Source: Leptidea sinapis (lineage: Eukaryota > Arthropoda > Insecta > Lepidoptera > Pieridae). From it: DNA of 64,000 bases. Shown here in pieces: positions 53,103-64,000 of this stretch. The stretch lies in contig NC_066287.1 of assembly GCF_905404315.1 (NCBI RefSeq), forward strand, positions 3,224,001 to 3,288,000, given 5' to 3'. A model generated the notes under the pieces. It worked only from the letters and a program-made list of their open reading frames with translations, ran no database searches and had not been told where the DNA came from. Position 1 is the stretch's first letter, and every line of letters begins with the position of its first letter. The position numbers were made by a program, and so were the translations under genes.

Positions 53103-53694
53103 GATAATAAGTCATTGGTATAGATTAATATTAATTAATTAATAAGACAGCTAGTGGGGTAAAGGTATATAATGATAACGCGGCCCATACTCTCTTGTCC
53201 AGGGGATTCACAGGAGCCTATTTCTAAAACCGAGTACTATATAATATAATAGACATTATAATGGTACGAAACCCTCGATCATATATATTATTATACTCTT
53301 TGCCCTCGATGTTCGCGTAAGAGTCATTCATTTAATAAACATTGCAAGCAAAGAGTATGTATTCTGTTTGACATCACCTCCCTTAGGTAACTGGTCAGCA
53401 ATACTTACTAAATAATTTTTCCTTATAAAACAGTCCTAGTTTGAAAATGTCACTCTAAACTGTTGTAATAGAGTATTTTTTACAATGGCGACTCATGTTC
53501 GCAATTTAAAATGACCCGTTCCAACCCCAAGCAATTGAGCATAGACAATAGGCATTTATTTTTTTATGGCCAAGAGGCAACGTCCGACTTTTATACAGTC
53601 AGAATTATTAAAACAATCGAACACAAATATTGTTACTTTGATCGTAACAATGCTTGTAACTATATTTACAATACTGTAAGTATTGTAGCAATAT
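53103..53694. other. no feature recognised
   Basis: AT-rich with no exon or repeat assignment. Confidence 0.35.
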
Positions 53695-53850
53695 GATTAA
53701 ATCTAGTAAAAACTATCACTACGAGAGAGTGTGCCAAGGATACTGGCAGCATTTCCATGTTCGATATCTATGCTGATCCGTAGGTTGAAATAGCTGCCAG
53801 CGCTTGGTGTTCAGTAGCTTATGAGACACGTAGGAAATTGTACTTTGTAC
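53695..53850 (-). repeat. repeat family P, partial copy
   Basis: ATACTGGCAGCATTTCC, GCTGATCCGTAGGTTGAAATAGCTGCCAGCGC and the following words match 54035-54170, 0.35 kb away in the same orientation. Confidence 0.7.
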
Positions 53851-54019
53851 ATTTCCAAACCTCTGCAACAATACAATAGGCATTTATTCATTTTCTCATT
53901 TTATTTTGTTTCTACTCGCTATTCTCAGAAACGGTAAAACTGATGGGAATTTTTCTTGCACAGTCAGAACCAAACAATTTCAGTTTATTATAATATAATA
54001 AAAATAAATGTTGTTCAAA

Positions 54020-54480
54020 CTATGATAACATTAAATTAAAACTATCATTACGTGGAAATGTACCAAAAATATTGGCAGCATTTCCGCGTTTGGTTGCTAG
54101 GCTGATCCGTTGACCGAAGTAGCTGCCAGCGCTTGGGTTTCCAGTAGCCGTATTGTGGCTCGTAGATAGTACTTTATACCTACTCCGAAACTGGGCCCCA
54201 CGTGCCAAGAGTCTTGACAACAAACGGCTCAAAGATGTAAGACTCACTAAGACCGACATATTTGCGGTATTTGATGTTTTAAGCAACAGTTCCACCGCTT
54301 GAGGTAGCCTGAACATAAGAAGTAGCCAGAATGTAGACTCAAGTCGGATTCCACACTGGCGCCTTTCCCCGTGTAATGAAATAGAGTCTTGCTTGAGTGC
54401 CATCAGGACACTTTGTATTCCAACGAGTAATAACATAATTATGAGCGGCAAATGGTCTGCGGATGACTTCACCGATTCTG
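54020..54480 (-). repeat. repeat family P, longest copy, with a 150-codon open frame
   Basis: A minus-strand ORF runs from a Met at 54472 to 54020. It includes STFWLLLMFRLPQAVELLL, LVSLTSLSRLLSRLLARG, STSHNTATGNPSAGSY and GQRISLATKRGNAANIFG. The family is repeated at 53.7, 59.2 and 60.1 kb, and those copies are not open. The frame may be chance in a conserved noncoding repeat or a remnant of a mobile element gene. No known domain was recognised. Confidence 0.55.
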
Positions 54481-55464
54481 ACTAATAAGTTTACTCAAAT
54501 TTCTATCTTAAAGTTGTATATGTAGTACCTATAGGCAAATAGACAGTGACCTCGTTACAAGCCGAATTATATATATCACTAATGCTAAAGTTGATTTAGT
54601 TTAATTTGGTTGCGTTATTTTATAACCAAACTTCAATTAAACACGCACTTATAAATTTTTTCCTTACGGTAGATACTAGACGTACGTTAAACAATCTTTG
54701 CATATTCCAAGGCTCAACTACGACTAGTTAGATATACAGTTTCCTTGCTAGAAAACCAATGCACGCGCCTGTTATAAAGCGTAATATTTTGACCTTAAAT
54801 TTTAAATTTTCCTTGGTATTTTCTATGGTACCTTCAAAAGTTTGTAACCAAATTCTCATTCCGGTTATGTTGTACAGGGCATCGGTCTCATCGGAGGACT
54901 TTGCTACCACAACGGCCATATTTCCGTTAATCTATATGGCAGAATCGAGAATCCAAATAAATCCCACCAAATACCCAATTAAAAGAAAAAAAATTCAATT
55001 CAAATACCTTAGGACTCAACGCCTATGGTAACAGACATAAAAAAAATGCACACAAAATGAGGACGTCTTCCTTTCATTAAATTAATAAAGATGTGGCTCA
55101 AAATAACGATTAAATACTCTTTGTCAAACCGGACCATAACGCCGGGGGTAAACAAAATTAATAATTAAAACCCATTCACAATACTCTATAGTGTATAGCA
55201 AGTACCTTATGGTATTCACTGGCCGCAGCTGCTATAAAATGCAGGACAACGGACTAGGGAAAAATATTAATATAATATAGTCTGTGGTCATTGTTCTAAG
55301 TTTACTATGATTTTAAATTAAGAATTAAGCTTTTGTTTTTGTGAATATTATGCTCCGACAGTTTATTCTAGTCTGACCTAATTAACCAGCTATGTTGTCA
55401 CAGGGGTTCCTTCTCTTTGCGCCAAGCAGTAGTGTGATTTAGCACTTTTTGTTTCGTCTTAAGG
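54481..55464. other. no feature recognised
   Basis: Two overlapping antisense ORFs (54728-54919 minus, 54759-55031 plus) occupy the same bases. Neither has a family signature, and no plausible splice sites were seen. Confidence 0.35.
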
Positions 55465-55773
55465 ATTTTTTTTATGAAAATAAGGGACGAGACGAACAGG
55501 ATGTTCAGCTGATGGTAATTGATAGGCCCTACCCATTACAATGCAGTGCCGCTAAGGATTCTTGAAAACCCAAAAATTCTGAGCGGCACTACAATTGCGC
55601 TCGTCATCTTGAGACATAAGACGTTAAGTCTCATTTGCCCAGTAATTTCACTAGCTACGACGCCCTTCATACCGAAACACAGTAAGTAACGTTACTGCTT
55701 CACGGCAGAAATAGGCGCCGTTGTGGTACCCATAATCTAGCCAGCTTCCTGTGCAAAGGAGCATCCCACTCGT
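55465..55773 (+). repeat. SINE-like repeat (family S), full length
   Basis: TTTTTTATGAAAATAAGGG to GCATCCCACTCGTG with all family blocks: GATGTTCAGCTGATGGTAATTG, GCAGTGCCGCTAAGG, ACAATTGCGCTCGTCATC, GTCTCATTTGCCCAGTAAT, GGTACCCATAATCTAGCC. Best reference copy in the window. Confidence 0.8.
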
Positions 55774-55939
55774 GAAAAGGATATCGTGATATATATATAA
55801 AATAAACTACTCTAATTTAGCAACATCCCGAGAGTATGGTTATGGTTTTAAGTGGATTTTGTATAAAGTTAAAGTCGAAGAAACTTTATACAATTATGCT
55901 TAAAATAAGCGCTTTTGAATCATCATTATGAATATTTCT

Positions 55940-56042
55940 TTTAAATTACATGAAAATAAAAAGTAAAGCTCGTGAGAACATACAATAAACTCAACGGCCA
56001 CCCTTTTCAATTAATAGAGTATGTTACGTTATTTGTAAGGTC
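55940..56042 (-). repeat. dispersed repeat (family E), reversed
   Basis: Reverse of the block at 44085-44225 (AAACTCAACGGCCACCCTT). Probably a LINE 3' UTR. Confidence 0.55.
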
Positions 56043-56074
56043 TTCTTCTTAATCGTTCACTATTGTCAGAGTGG

Positions 56075-56285
56075 TCGTCGTTGCCAAGATAACGCACGCA
56101 ACATTAGTCGCCGTTGGTCTCCACAGTTATGGGTCGCACTGCCTCCCTCGCGATGCTCCTCCACTTTTGACGGTTTGCAGCATAGCGCGAGCACTCCAGA
56201 ACAGGTGTCTGGGTCACTGTTTTGATAAGGTCCGTCCATCGCGTGGGTGAGCGACCTTGCAAGGTACTGCATCCAAAATATGAAT
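56075..56285 (-). mobile_element. LINE C-terminal fragment (GRSPTRWTD type)
   Basis: The minus strand reads CSTLQGRSPTRWTDLIKTVT, then VLECSRYAANRQKWRSIAREA, the hallmark end of lepidopteran RTE/L2-like RT ORFs. It is a different family from the GRRSVGRPP type at 57.1 kb. Confidence 0.75.
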
Positions 56286-56289
56286 CGTA

Positions 56290-57020
56290 TTAAAGTAAGA
56301 AGCGTTTTAAATATCAAATATTCCATAAAAACTATTAAAGAATAAACTGTATCAATATAAATTATCGTTTATTGGATGCTTACCTTTAGACCTTGAATTG
56401 ATTGTTTGTTTAAGGATACTTTGTGAACATGATGTTCATGATTACTGTCATAATTAGTAATCCAATCCAAAAAAAAATAATGATTTATTAACTGTAACAG
56501 TTCGATCTGGCACCACAGTCCATAGTTCAGTGCAGCTTTGTTTTACCAATGCTATCTATTGTAATAGCCACTGTTAACTATAGCTAACTGCTAAGATAAA
56601 TTCTTTTCATGAATCTTATTATATCTTTTGCAGTGAGATGACGTATGTGGTTGAAGAATTGAGATGCTGCGCTTACCCCGAGGCGTAGGTTACATTATAA
56701 TTTATATGAGTCTCATTTGGTATCGATTTGAATTGTGTGTGGGCAGTGCAATAAAAGTTAACTCGAGAAAATGTTCACTCCTTGATTTTTTATTGAATTT
56801 CACTGTGGCTGAAGTTAATAATGCCAATACTTTAATGTCTTGTGTGCTAACTTTATAACAGAGTACTAAACGATGGTCTCATGGTGGCAGCAAGCAGGGA
56901 GTTAATTGGCATTTGGTGATGAAGCACCATCTGTGTTTTTCAGACGTGTGACGAATCTCTGTGAAAATATTCGCAAAGAATGCCTGGCAACTGCTGTTAA
57001 CAAAACTAATACCGATATAT
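56290..57020. other. no supported feature
   Basis: GGCATTTGGTGATGAAGCACC near 56908 resembles a mariner coding word (FGDEAP) but the surrounding sequence does not continue as mariner. Confidence 0.35.
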
Positions 57021-57024
57021 AATC

Positions 57025-57345
57025 AACTGGTTGAAAAGCCGGAAAACGTCCACTGCTGGACAAACGGATCCCCCAAAAGATCTCCACGGTGATCGGTCCA
57101 GCGCTGCTCTCATCCAACGTATTCCGGCGATCTAGATCAGATCGTCGGTCCATCTTGTTAGGGGGCCTACCAACACTGCGCCTTCCGGACGTGGTCACCA
57201 TTCGAGGACTTTACTGCCCCAACGGCCATCTGCCTCTTCAGTTTCGCAATCATTTGGGTTATGTCGGTGACTTTGGCTCTCCTACGGATCACCTTATTTC
57301 TGATTCGACATCCCAAGGAAACTTCGTGCATAGCAATAGCAATTT
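57025..57345 (-). mobile_element. RTE-type LINE, C-terminal fragment
   Basis: The minus strand reads GRRSVGRPPNKMDRRSDLD, then ESSAGPITVEIFWG, with the upstream part visible on the plus strand as CACTGCTGGACAAACGGATC and CTTCAGTTTCGCAATCATTTGG. Frameshifts are present. This is the longest of the four RTE tails here. Confidence 0.8.
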
Positions 57346-57654
57346 CATATCACAGTCAGATATGTATCTAGTTTTAAAAATAGATTTTGTGGAGTGAGTC
57401 AGAAGAAAAAGCGTCGCCGCGCCTCTCTATTAACGTAATGATTAGTGATACGTAAATAATGTTCCACAATGATATAATAATAGGGATTTAAGTATGAAAT
57501 TGCCGTTTTGTTGTAATAGGTACTTTGAATTAAAATAGAACCATCATGGTTTGAGATTTTTGAGTGAAACTTTTTCCTCGTGGAACCTATGTGCCATCTT
57601 CTATTAAAAAATGTGCAACATTCGTTTATCAACTTTCAGTTGTTTTTATTTATT

Positions 57655-58530
57655 CAGCTTAGACAAGAAAGATATACTTGGAAAAATCGAGTTCCGACGC
57701 GGAACTAACGCGGCTGAAACAGCTCGCAATATCATAGTGGCGCTTTCAGAGGGGACTGCTAATGAAGGCACCATGCGACTTTAGTTGAAACGCTTTCGTG
57801 ATAGAAGCTTTAATTTGAAGAACGAACCACGTGGAAGACGCCCACACAGTTGAATAACAATGAATTGAAATAGATGGTGGAAGCCAATCCGAGCCAAACT
57901 ATCCAGGAATTAGCGGCATGGTTCAACGTTACCATACCAATAATATTGACTCATTTGCGTCAAATCGATTGAATTATTAAAAAAAATGTGAAAAATGGTG
58001 CCTCATGATTTGACTGATGTGCAGAAAGAAACGCGTGTTGAAACTTGTGTTGCCTTGGTGAATCGAACCAGAAATGAAGGAATTTCGGATTGAATTTTGA
58101 CATGCGATGAAAAGTGGATTCTTTACGATAACCGTAAGCAAAAAATGCAATCGCTGACCCCAGGTCCAACGCCGCTACAGTGTATTAAAGCAAAGCTTAC
58201 CAATAAAAAGGTAATGGTAACTGTTTGGTGGTCTCAGCCTGATGTTATTCACTATAGCTTTCTCTGATCTGGTCAAGCAATAACGGCAGATGTCTACTGT
58301 GCTGAACTCCGAACAATGATAGCCAAACTAGCAGTGAAAAAGCCCCGACTTCTTCATGAACTGACCTTCACCATGATTGCTCCATGATAACGCTAGACCT
58401 CATACAGCACGAGAAACCGTTTTAACTCTGCACAGTTTGTCGAAACTAGATCACAACATTTCTATCGCAAAGGCATAAATGACCTTCCTATTAGATGGCA
58501 GCAATGAATAGATAATAATAGTTATTAGTT
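57655..58530 (+). pseudogene. mariner (cecropia/Hsmar1-like) transposase, decayed
   Basis: Forward frames give KIEFRRGTNAAETARNI, LKRFRDRSFNLKNEPRGRRP, VEANPSQTIQELAAWFNV, CDEKWILYDNRKQ (first Asp), KVMVTVWWSQPDVIHYSFL, ITADVYCAELRTMIAKL, LLHDNARPHTA (second Asp) and the C-terminal FYRKGINDLPIRWQQ. The stretch with the third catalytic Asp (SPDL--DYHFF) is deleted, and many stops and frameshifts occur. It is older than the 48.6-kb mariner. Confidence 0.88.
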
Positions 58531-58549
58531 TGATTAAATAAATATGTTA

Positions 58550-58835
58550 AATTAAAAAAGAGAAATATTTTTTTTCATTACAAGGGAGGGATGACCTCAA
58601 TCGTTATTTTTCGATAATATTTTGTGTAAATTTATATTAAGATTGTATTCGTAGATATATAATATATTATAGTTCTTATTTTATATTGTGGCTTAATTTA
58701 ATTGATTAACATGTCATTTTCGCCTATAATTGAGGCATCACTTACCATATGAATGTTATTGTTTTTGTATTATACTGTGTTTATATTAGTGTATACCTTG
58801 TTGGCGGAATTTAATAAATAAATAAATTACAAATC
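58550..58835 (+). mobile_element. LINE 3' end with TAAA tail
   Basis: AT-rich 3' UTR-like sequence ending TTGGCGGAATTTAATAAATAAATAAATT, like the tail at 11800-11825. The coding part is absent. Confidence 0.45.
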
Positions 58836-59164
58836 GGCAGTTTCATACTTCAACCCCGTAATATATCTAAAACTTCCAGTATGCCAAATACTTATTTCTT
58901 CTACATACTACAATGAGTCTTCTATTTAATCTACAAAATGTATTTAAGACAAAAAAAATACCCATATAATAACCCTAATAATAAAAAATAATTTATTGTG
59001 TGGGTAAAACCTTCGATCACACAAGCGTAAATAGAAATATTTTTGTGTGAGTTTTAGTTGTAAGTATTCCCTTACTTACAAGAGTTATCATTTTAATTAA
59101 AGACAGGAATACATTATACGAAAGCAATGTACCGAAACTACATTTTGCTAATCCTTTAACTAAA
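58836..59164. other. no feature recognised
   Basis: AT-rich spacer. Confidence 0.35.
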
Positions 59165-60240
59165 ATATTTACAAAACTATGATTACATTAAATTCAAACT
59201 ATCATTACGGGGAAGTGTACCAAAAATACTGGCAGCGTTGCCGCGTTGGATATAAGCTATCCAGATGATCCGTTGGCTGAAATAGCTGCCAGCGCTTGGA
59301 TTACCAGTAGCCTATTGATGCGCGTAGATAGTACTTTGTACATTCTTTAAGATCATCGAAGTCGTCGCTGAGGACGTGTGTACCTATTACAAATTGATTA
59401 CACACACTGGTTAAGGGAACACCAGATCCCTAACGTAATTTTAAAATATACTGACTGTATCTATACCAGTGGGAGGCTCCTTTGCACAGGACGCCGACTA
59501 GATTATGGGTACCACAATTGCGCCTATTTCTACCGTAAAACAGTTTTTTTTTTATTCATTTATTTATCATATTACATATACCGATATAAAACTAGGTCAA
59601 ATTAGCATCTAAAAAAAAAAAACCACAAAGGTTAACAACTAATGCTAATAACACTTAATAATACGTCACAACTCAACAACAACTTATGCTATAAATTAAA
59701 TGAACACAGTGAAAATATTTTAAAAGACTTATTTTAAAAAACGAATAAATATAACTTATAAATATGACTTAGCAGGTTCAAATTCTCTTGTGATGACCCT
59801 TTTTGTACACTGGTCTTACACAACCTCTTTTGAGGTCATTATGAAAATCGCCTGTTTCGACGCTGTTATGTGTAAGCATTACTGTGTTTCGGTCTGAAGG
59901 GCCGTAGCTAGTGAAATTACTGGGCAAATGAGACTTAACATCTTATGTCTTAAGGTGACGAGCGCAATTGTAAGGCCACTCAGAATATTTGTGGTTTTCA
60001 AGAATCCTGAGCGGCACTGCGTTGTATAGGGCAGGGAGTATCAATTACTATCAGCTTAACGTCCTGCTGGTCTAGTTCCTAATTTTCATTAAAAAAGGAA
60101 ACCCCACGCGTCAAGTGTATCGATACCAAACGGCACAAAGATGACAATGATAAGACTCACTGAGACCGACAAATTTACGACGTTTGCTGTCTTCGGCAGT
60201 CGAAGCAGCAGGCCCAACACCAACTGACTAAAATAGTAAA
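59165..60240 (-). repeat. repeat family P, split by a family S insertion
   Basis: 59170-59360 (AAACTATCATTACGGGGAAG, GGCAGCGTTGCCGCG, GATGATCCGTTGGCTGAAATAG) and 60110-60240 (ACCAAACGGCACAAAGATG, AAGACTCACTGAGACCGAC) are the two parts of the repeat that is continuous at 54035-54300. Confidence 0.65.
59463..60103 (-). repeat. SINE-like repeat (family S), reversed, itself split by a LINE tail
   Basis: The parts 59463-59545 (CCAGTGGGAGGCTCCTTTGC, TTATGGGTACCACAATTG) and 59871-60103 (GCATTACTGTGTTTCGG to GTCTAGTTCCTAATTTTC) flank about 325 bp of inserted sequence. The insert starts with TTTATTCATTTATTTAT, the reversed A/T tail of a LINE. Confidence 0.75.
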
Positions 60241-60262
60241 TTTTAGTTTGCCGATTTAAGAA

Positions 60263-60830
60263 AATTTATTGAATTAGGCGTTACTTTACGAAAATCCATA
60301 ATTATTCAAATGATTTAAGTTTTCTTTAGTGTTACTCATTAGCATCATTAGCAGACCAAAACTTAAATATTAACTCTTTTAAAAAAAAAATAAGGAATTT
60401 TTAGTGACAAAGAAATATTATTCAGTTAAAGAGTATTTAACAGATATGAATCTATAGTCATCAGAATAAGTTAATTTAGATATTTCAAATTAACATTTTT
60501 GTAAGCAATTTTTATTTTTCACATTTTTATAATACTATGATGGATAGAATTTTATGAATAATTTGGTTTTATGTTGTATGTTTTTCACTGTAAACTTAGA
60601 GTAAGAATTGTAAAATATTATTTTTGCATGCCTACCCGGCAGATTGTTAGCACCTATGATTATAATGTAACACCAGTGTACCCACTCAATCTATGCAAAT
60701 AAATGACTTGATTTGATTTAATTCCGCAAATATGTGTTTTTAAAACAATTCGACACGTGTTTCGCCTCTACACGATCCATCCTCAGGACGTGTTGTCTCG
60801 CCAAAATCTGGCACGAGACTGGAAATTTTA
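60263..60830. mobile_element. foldback element, copy 2, partial and split
   Basis: 60263-60330 matches the left flank and arm start of the 51-kb element. 60719-60825 continues it (ATTCCGCAAATATGTG, TTAAAACAATTCGACACGTG, CATCCTCAGGACGTG, GGCACGAGACTGG). The right arm is missing. The hammerhead-like stem II is broken here (GGATC opposite GAGGC). Confidence 0.75.
60331..60718 (+). mobile_element. LINE 3' UTR with TTTGA-type tail, inserted in the foldback element
   Basis: AT-rich UTR with TGCATGCCTACCCGGCAGA and a final AATAAATGACTTGATTTGATTTA. It interrupts the repeat exactly between TTTAGTGTT and ATTCCGC. Confidence 0.65.
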
Positions 60831-62407
60831 GTTTGAAAAACAGATTATAAAAGTGTACTGCAATATGATAATGAAAACTGAGGCTGTGATTCGAACTTCT
60901 CACATAAACAAATTGTAAAAACTCAGACCTCGATAATCTCACAACTAGTGCAATAAATATTCTATTCTTTAAATGGTTGAATAAGTTTTTGTGTCTGTAT
61001 GTGGCAAGAGAGCTGTCGGCCACTTTGCGTCGGTAGGATGGTAATTAATTAGTTGAAACCGCTTCCAAAGTGGGAACGCGATATGTGCCGCCTGTGTCAT
61101 AAGCGACAAGCGGTTTGAAAGTTTGGAATCATTTTCCTTTTTCAGGCAAGCATAGAATTTAATTGGAACGAAGTTCCTTACGGCAGGCTTGGAGGAGATA
61201 GGGATTTGCTGCGGGACCGAACTGAAAAAAATGTGATAGTAAAACCGTAAGAAAAAATCCGTGGAAAAAAGTGCGTGGAATAAAACCGTTAAATGAGACG
61301 TGCGCAGGCGCGACAGTCGCATACACAAGCGAGTAGTGTATGTATTATCAATATTATTATATTAATATATGATAACGATTAGAACGATTTTTTTTGCAAT
61401 TTGTGTCGATTCTACATTAGTTTACAAATTGTGTCGATTCTACATTAGCCGAAGGAACTTCGTTCGTACCTGGTGTCTCACGACACCACATCTTTTTAGA
61501 TTGAAATTATCATAAACAAATTGCATGTAGCTATACAGCCTATGTTCCAAATTATAATTCTACTGATAAAATGCATATTATATTTTATAACATAACATAA
61601 TATTGTGAATTATACATAATTTTATTTTAATAATTGTTTAATTGTCTGAATTAGGGACACATTTATTTATTCCAAAAATGTAAATTGATTCTCAGCACCA
61701 TAAGACCTCTTTGTTCTAAAAAGAAAACCGGTATGTCCCGGTTAAATTGAAAATGCTCCGTATACTCTTATATATTTTCCAATTAGATACTAAGTTAACT
61801 TTGTAGGTATAATTCTATTATGCTTTAGTGTGTAATATTATTAATGCACGTGTGTGTTATAAAAAGACATTTATTTTTCTCAAAATTGATTCCTTTACAA
61901 TTCTTTTTGATGTCACTTCTAATATACTAGATACCTACTACAGTTTGGTTTATGGCCCTAATAAAGACTAACTTTAGGAGCAAATGTGTTGAATAATAAT
62001 TTAAGGGTATTTTAAGGTTACAAATTGAACGATTTTTCAAAAATTGGTGTATTCAGGTATACCCTATGCAGGTGCAAAAGCTAAAAGCTTAATACTTGGA
62101 CCGTTGATAAAAGCTTATCAAGTGCCGATATATTAAGCGCGATGTGGGCCGAACTAAATGGAGGATAGAAAAAACTCCCTTTTTCTCCTGAAAATGTGGC
62201 AATTACGACCATTAATACCCAATTAACTGAAATATAAATGCCCTCTTTATATTTTTCGACAGTTTGCCGAATTCTGTTTCTTTTTGACTAATAAAAAACT
62301 GTGTTTTTGTTATCCAAGCCATTGTTTAAAAAAAGCGGACTTAATTTGGAGTTCTTACTTTTTAAAGTTATTAATTATTATAAAATTTGTTATAGATAGT
62401 AACTAAT
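60831..62407. other. unclassified repeats, no gene recognised
   Basis: 61160-61180 holds GGAACGAAGTTCC and 61450-61468 its inverse context (GAAGGAACTTCGTTC). TTGTGTCGATTCTACATTAG is tandemly duplicated at about 61398-61447. A reversed family F LINE tail lies at 61870-61930 (TTTTTGATGTCACTTCTAA). The minus ORF at 60969-61328 is in repeat-like sequence and was not called. Confidence 0.45.
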
Positions 62408-62530
62408 GTCCTTCTATACACATGTAAGGACATAATATCATTCGCACTCTGATAGCGGAACGGCAAAAGTGTGTGAAAGAATATTTTAAAGAACTAGAGT
62501 AAATGGGGCAACGTATAGATTATTCAGTCA
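62408..62530. repeat. dispersed repeat shared with 605-870
   Basis: TCTATACACATGTAAGG, CATTCGCACTCTGATAGCGGAA and GAATATTTTAAAGAACTAGAG follow each other closely here. Confidence 0.5.
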
Positions 62531-62564
62531 AGGCTTAGTATGGTGTAATTTGTGACATGTTCCA

Positions 62565-62948
62565 TACAGCCTAGCGAAACCCTCCAAGAAAAATCGATTC
62601 ACTCGATTGTATGAAACGTGCAGTCATTGATAGACTGACAGATGACGGCTATAATCATGTAAAAAACCGAGATAGACGAAATCTACTACATTATAAGCAA
62701 CTGTTCGATATCAAACTTAGCCATATTGTAATTACTACTATTTCTAGTATTTAAAGTGTTAAGTATATAAAAATATATAAATATTTGTTTAAAGGGTTTT
62801 GTTAACATTTGAATGTAATCATTCAATAAATATATAAATAAAATAATAATAAAAAAAAAACTTATGTCAAGTTAGTTTCATACTAAACTAAATTTAAATT
62901 TTTTACTTACGTAGCCTCATATTACGTAGTATTTACATCCTCTTTGGT
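62565..62948 (+). repeat. M1 repeat, copy e, with AT-rich insertion
   Basis: CAGCCTAGCGAAACCCTCC to TTTACATCCTCTTTGG. About 120 bp (62750-62870) of AT-rich sequence ending in TAAATAAAATAATAAT and an A run is inserted after ACTACTATTTC. Confidence 0.75.
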
Positions 62949-62949
62949 T

Positions 62950-63462
62950 CCATATTTCGACTTTATTTTTAAATGTCGTGATTTATCTACATATATAGAA
63001 TATCGTAGATCATACTAAAAACTGTAAAACAAGCTTATAGTTTTGCAGTTATCTTTTTTCTACTACAACATGTTCTGTCATGCTTGCTAAAATAGCAATG
63101 CTTGTGGCGGTGTCATGGTACATGATGGTCGTCTCCTTCCCTCAAATATTATGTGTGACGGGAACGATGGCTGGTCAAAACGTCAATACGTGAACGAGAG
63201 CTGCTTGTGGTGCTAGATCGACCTGTAATAGTTAAAAAAACATTGCGTGCGTACAAAGTACACATGTCAGAAGTGAAACCTGCATGGTGCATGAACCTCT
63301 AAACTGCATATGAATTCCTGTACGTGTTGCTAGGATGACACAAGATTTCAACCGCTGTGAAAGATATTCCTACCACCACTAATATATATAATAATATGTT
63401 CTCCTGGTATCTATGTAGTAATACGTCGTGCGCTTGGAGTCAGAATATATTAAGGTATACTC
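62950..63462. other. no feature recognised
   Basis: Spacer before the satellite. No recognised repeat or coding sequence. Confidence 0.35.
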
Positions 63463-63469
63463 GCGCCAG

Positions 63470-64000
63470 TCTCACGATTTCCATGTTGCTGAAATCATAA
63501 TTATGATCGGCGGCCATCTTGGATTTCAAAAATGATCACAGAATCGTTCTCTGCACCCTCGAGAACCTCGGACACGATATCCAAATTGCTGAAATCATAA
63601 TTATGAGCGGCGGCCATCTTGGATTTCAAAACTGATCACAAAATCGTTCTCTGCACCCTCGAGTTCCTCGGACACGATATCCATATTGCTGAAATCATAC
63701 TTTTGCGCGGCGGCCATCTTGGATTTAAACAATGATCCCAAAATCATTTTCTGCACCCTCGAGAACCTCGGACACGATTTCCATATTGCTGAAATCATAA
63801 TAATTAGCGGCGGCCATCTTGGATTTCAAAAATGATCACAGAATCGTTCTCTGCACCCTCGAGAACCTCGGACACGATATCCAAATTGCTGAAATCATAA
63901 TTATGAGCGGCGGCCATCTTGGATTTCAAAACTGATCACAAAATCGTTCTCTGCACCCTCGAGTTCCTCGGACACGATATCCATATTGCTGAAATCATAC
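63470..64000. repeat. satellite: 100-bp monomers in a 300-bp higher-order repeat, continues past the window
   Basis: Monomers start (CCA-ATTGCTGAAATCATA) at 63481, 63581, 63681, 63781, 63881 and 63981. Each has GCGGCGGCCATCTTGGATT, TGATC, CTGCACCCTCGAG and CCTCGGACACGAT. Monomer 2 equals monomer 5 over the full 100 bp, monomer 4 resembles 1, and the visible start of 6 equals 3, giving an A-B-C order. The minus ORF at 63601-63798 only reflects this periodicity: 300 bp is 100 codons. Confidence 0.95.

Noticed and set aside
56902..57201. Independent gene on the minus strand
   Set aside because: It is the terminal segment of an RTE-type LINE, repeated four times in the window.
60969..61328. 119-aa minus-strand ORF
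   Set aside because: It lies in repeat-like sequence with palindromic words, and no domain or splice evidence supports it.
63601..63798. 65-aa ORF in the satellite
   Set aside because: Produced by the 300-bp repeat period. It has no start context and covers several monomers.

Overview
The window is AT-rich nuclear DNA from an insect, almost certainly a moth or butterfly. The evidence is spliced exons, pol III tRNA genes, and repeat families typical of lepidopteran genomes: many short non-autonomous Helitrons ending in GGGTCAGCTAG, jockey/CR1-like and RTE LINE fragments, Penelope-like remnants and mariner/Tc1 elements. Nothing looks bacterial. No CRISPR array, operon or phage was seen.

Positions 1-15.5 kb hold the only convincing host gene. 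It is a minus-strand gene whose exons are each too short to stand out as an ORF. Four exons (15533-15362, 14490-14379, 1985-1914, 1121-961) join in consistent phase and encode most of a divergent paralog of V-type proton ATPase subunit D (the Vha36 family). The first exon is not recognised and the last lies beyond the left edge. Its 12.4-kb intron carries three tRNA-Asn(GTT) genes on the opposite strand, several Helitrons, stacked LINE copies, a 52-bp minisatellite next to a splice acceptor, and half of a duplicated intronic repeat.

Positions 15.5-33 kb are repeat-dominated: an RNase H-bearing LINE tail, adjacent Helitrons inserted end to end, two Penelope-like remnants (one with a hammerhead-like core), minus-strand CR1-like fragments, and a 1.86-kb Tc1/mariner-superfamily transposon with about 250-bp terminal inverted repeats sitting inside a Helitron.

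Positions 33-52 kb contain the best-preserved LINE reverse transcriptase (491 aa, 5'-truncated), more LINE and SINE-like fragments, a chimeric Helitron, a decayed Tc1 element, a near full-length but inactive DD34D mariner, a palindromic element with a hammerhead-like core, and a small TIR element present twice.

Positions 52-64 kb hold further LINE and mariner remnants. The window ends in a satellite with a 100-bp monomer arranged as a 300-bp three-monomer higher-order repeat. Apart from the V-ATPase-like gene and the tRNAs, I found no locus that looks functional. The biology here is mostly nested transposition, which can often be ordered in time from the interruptions.
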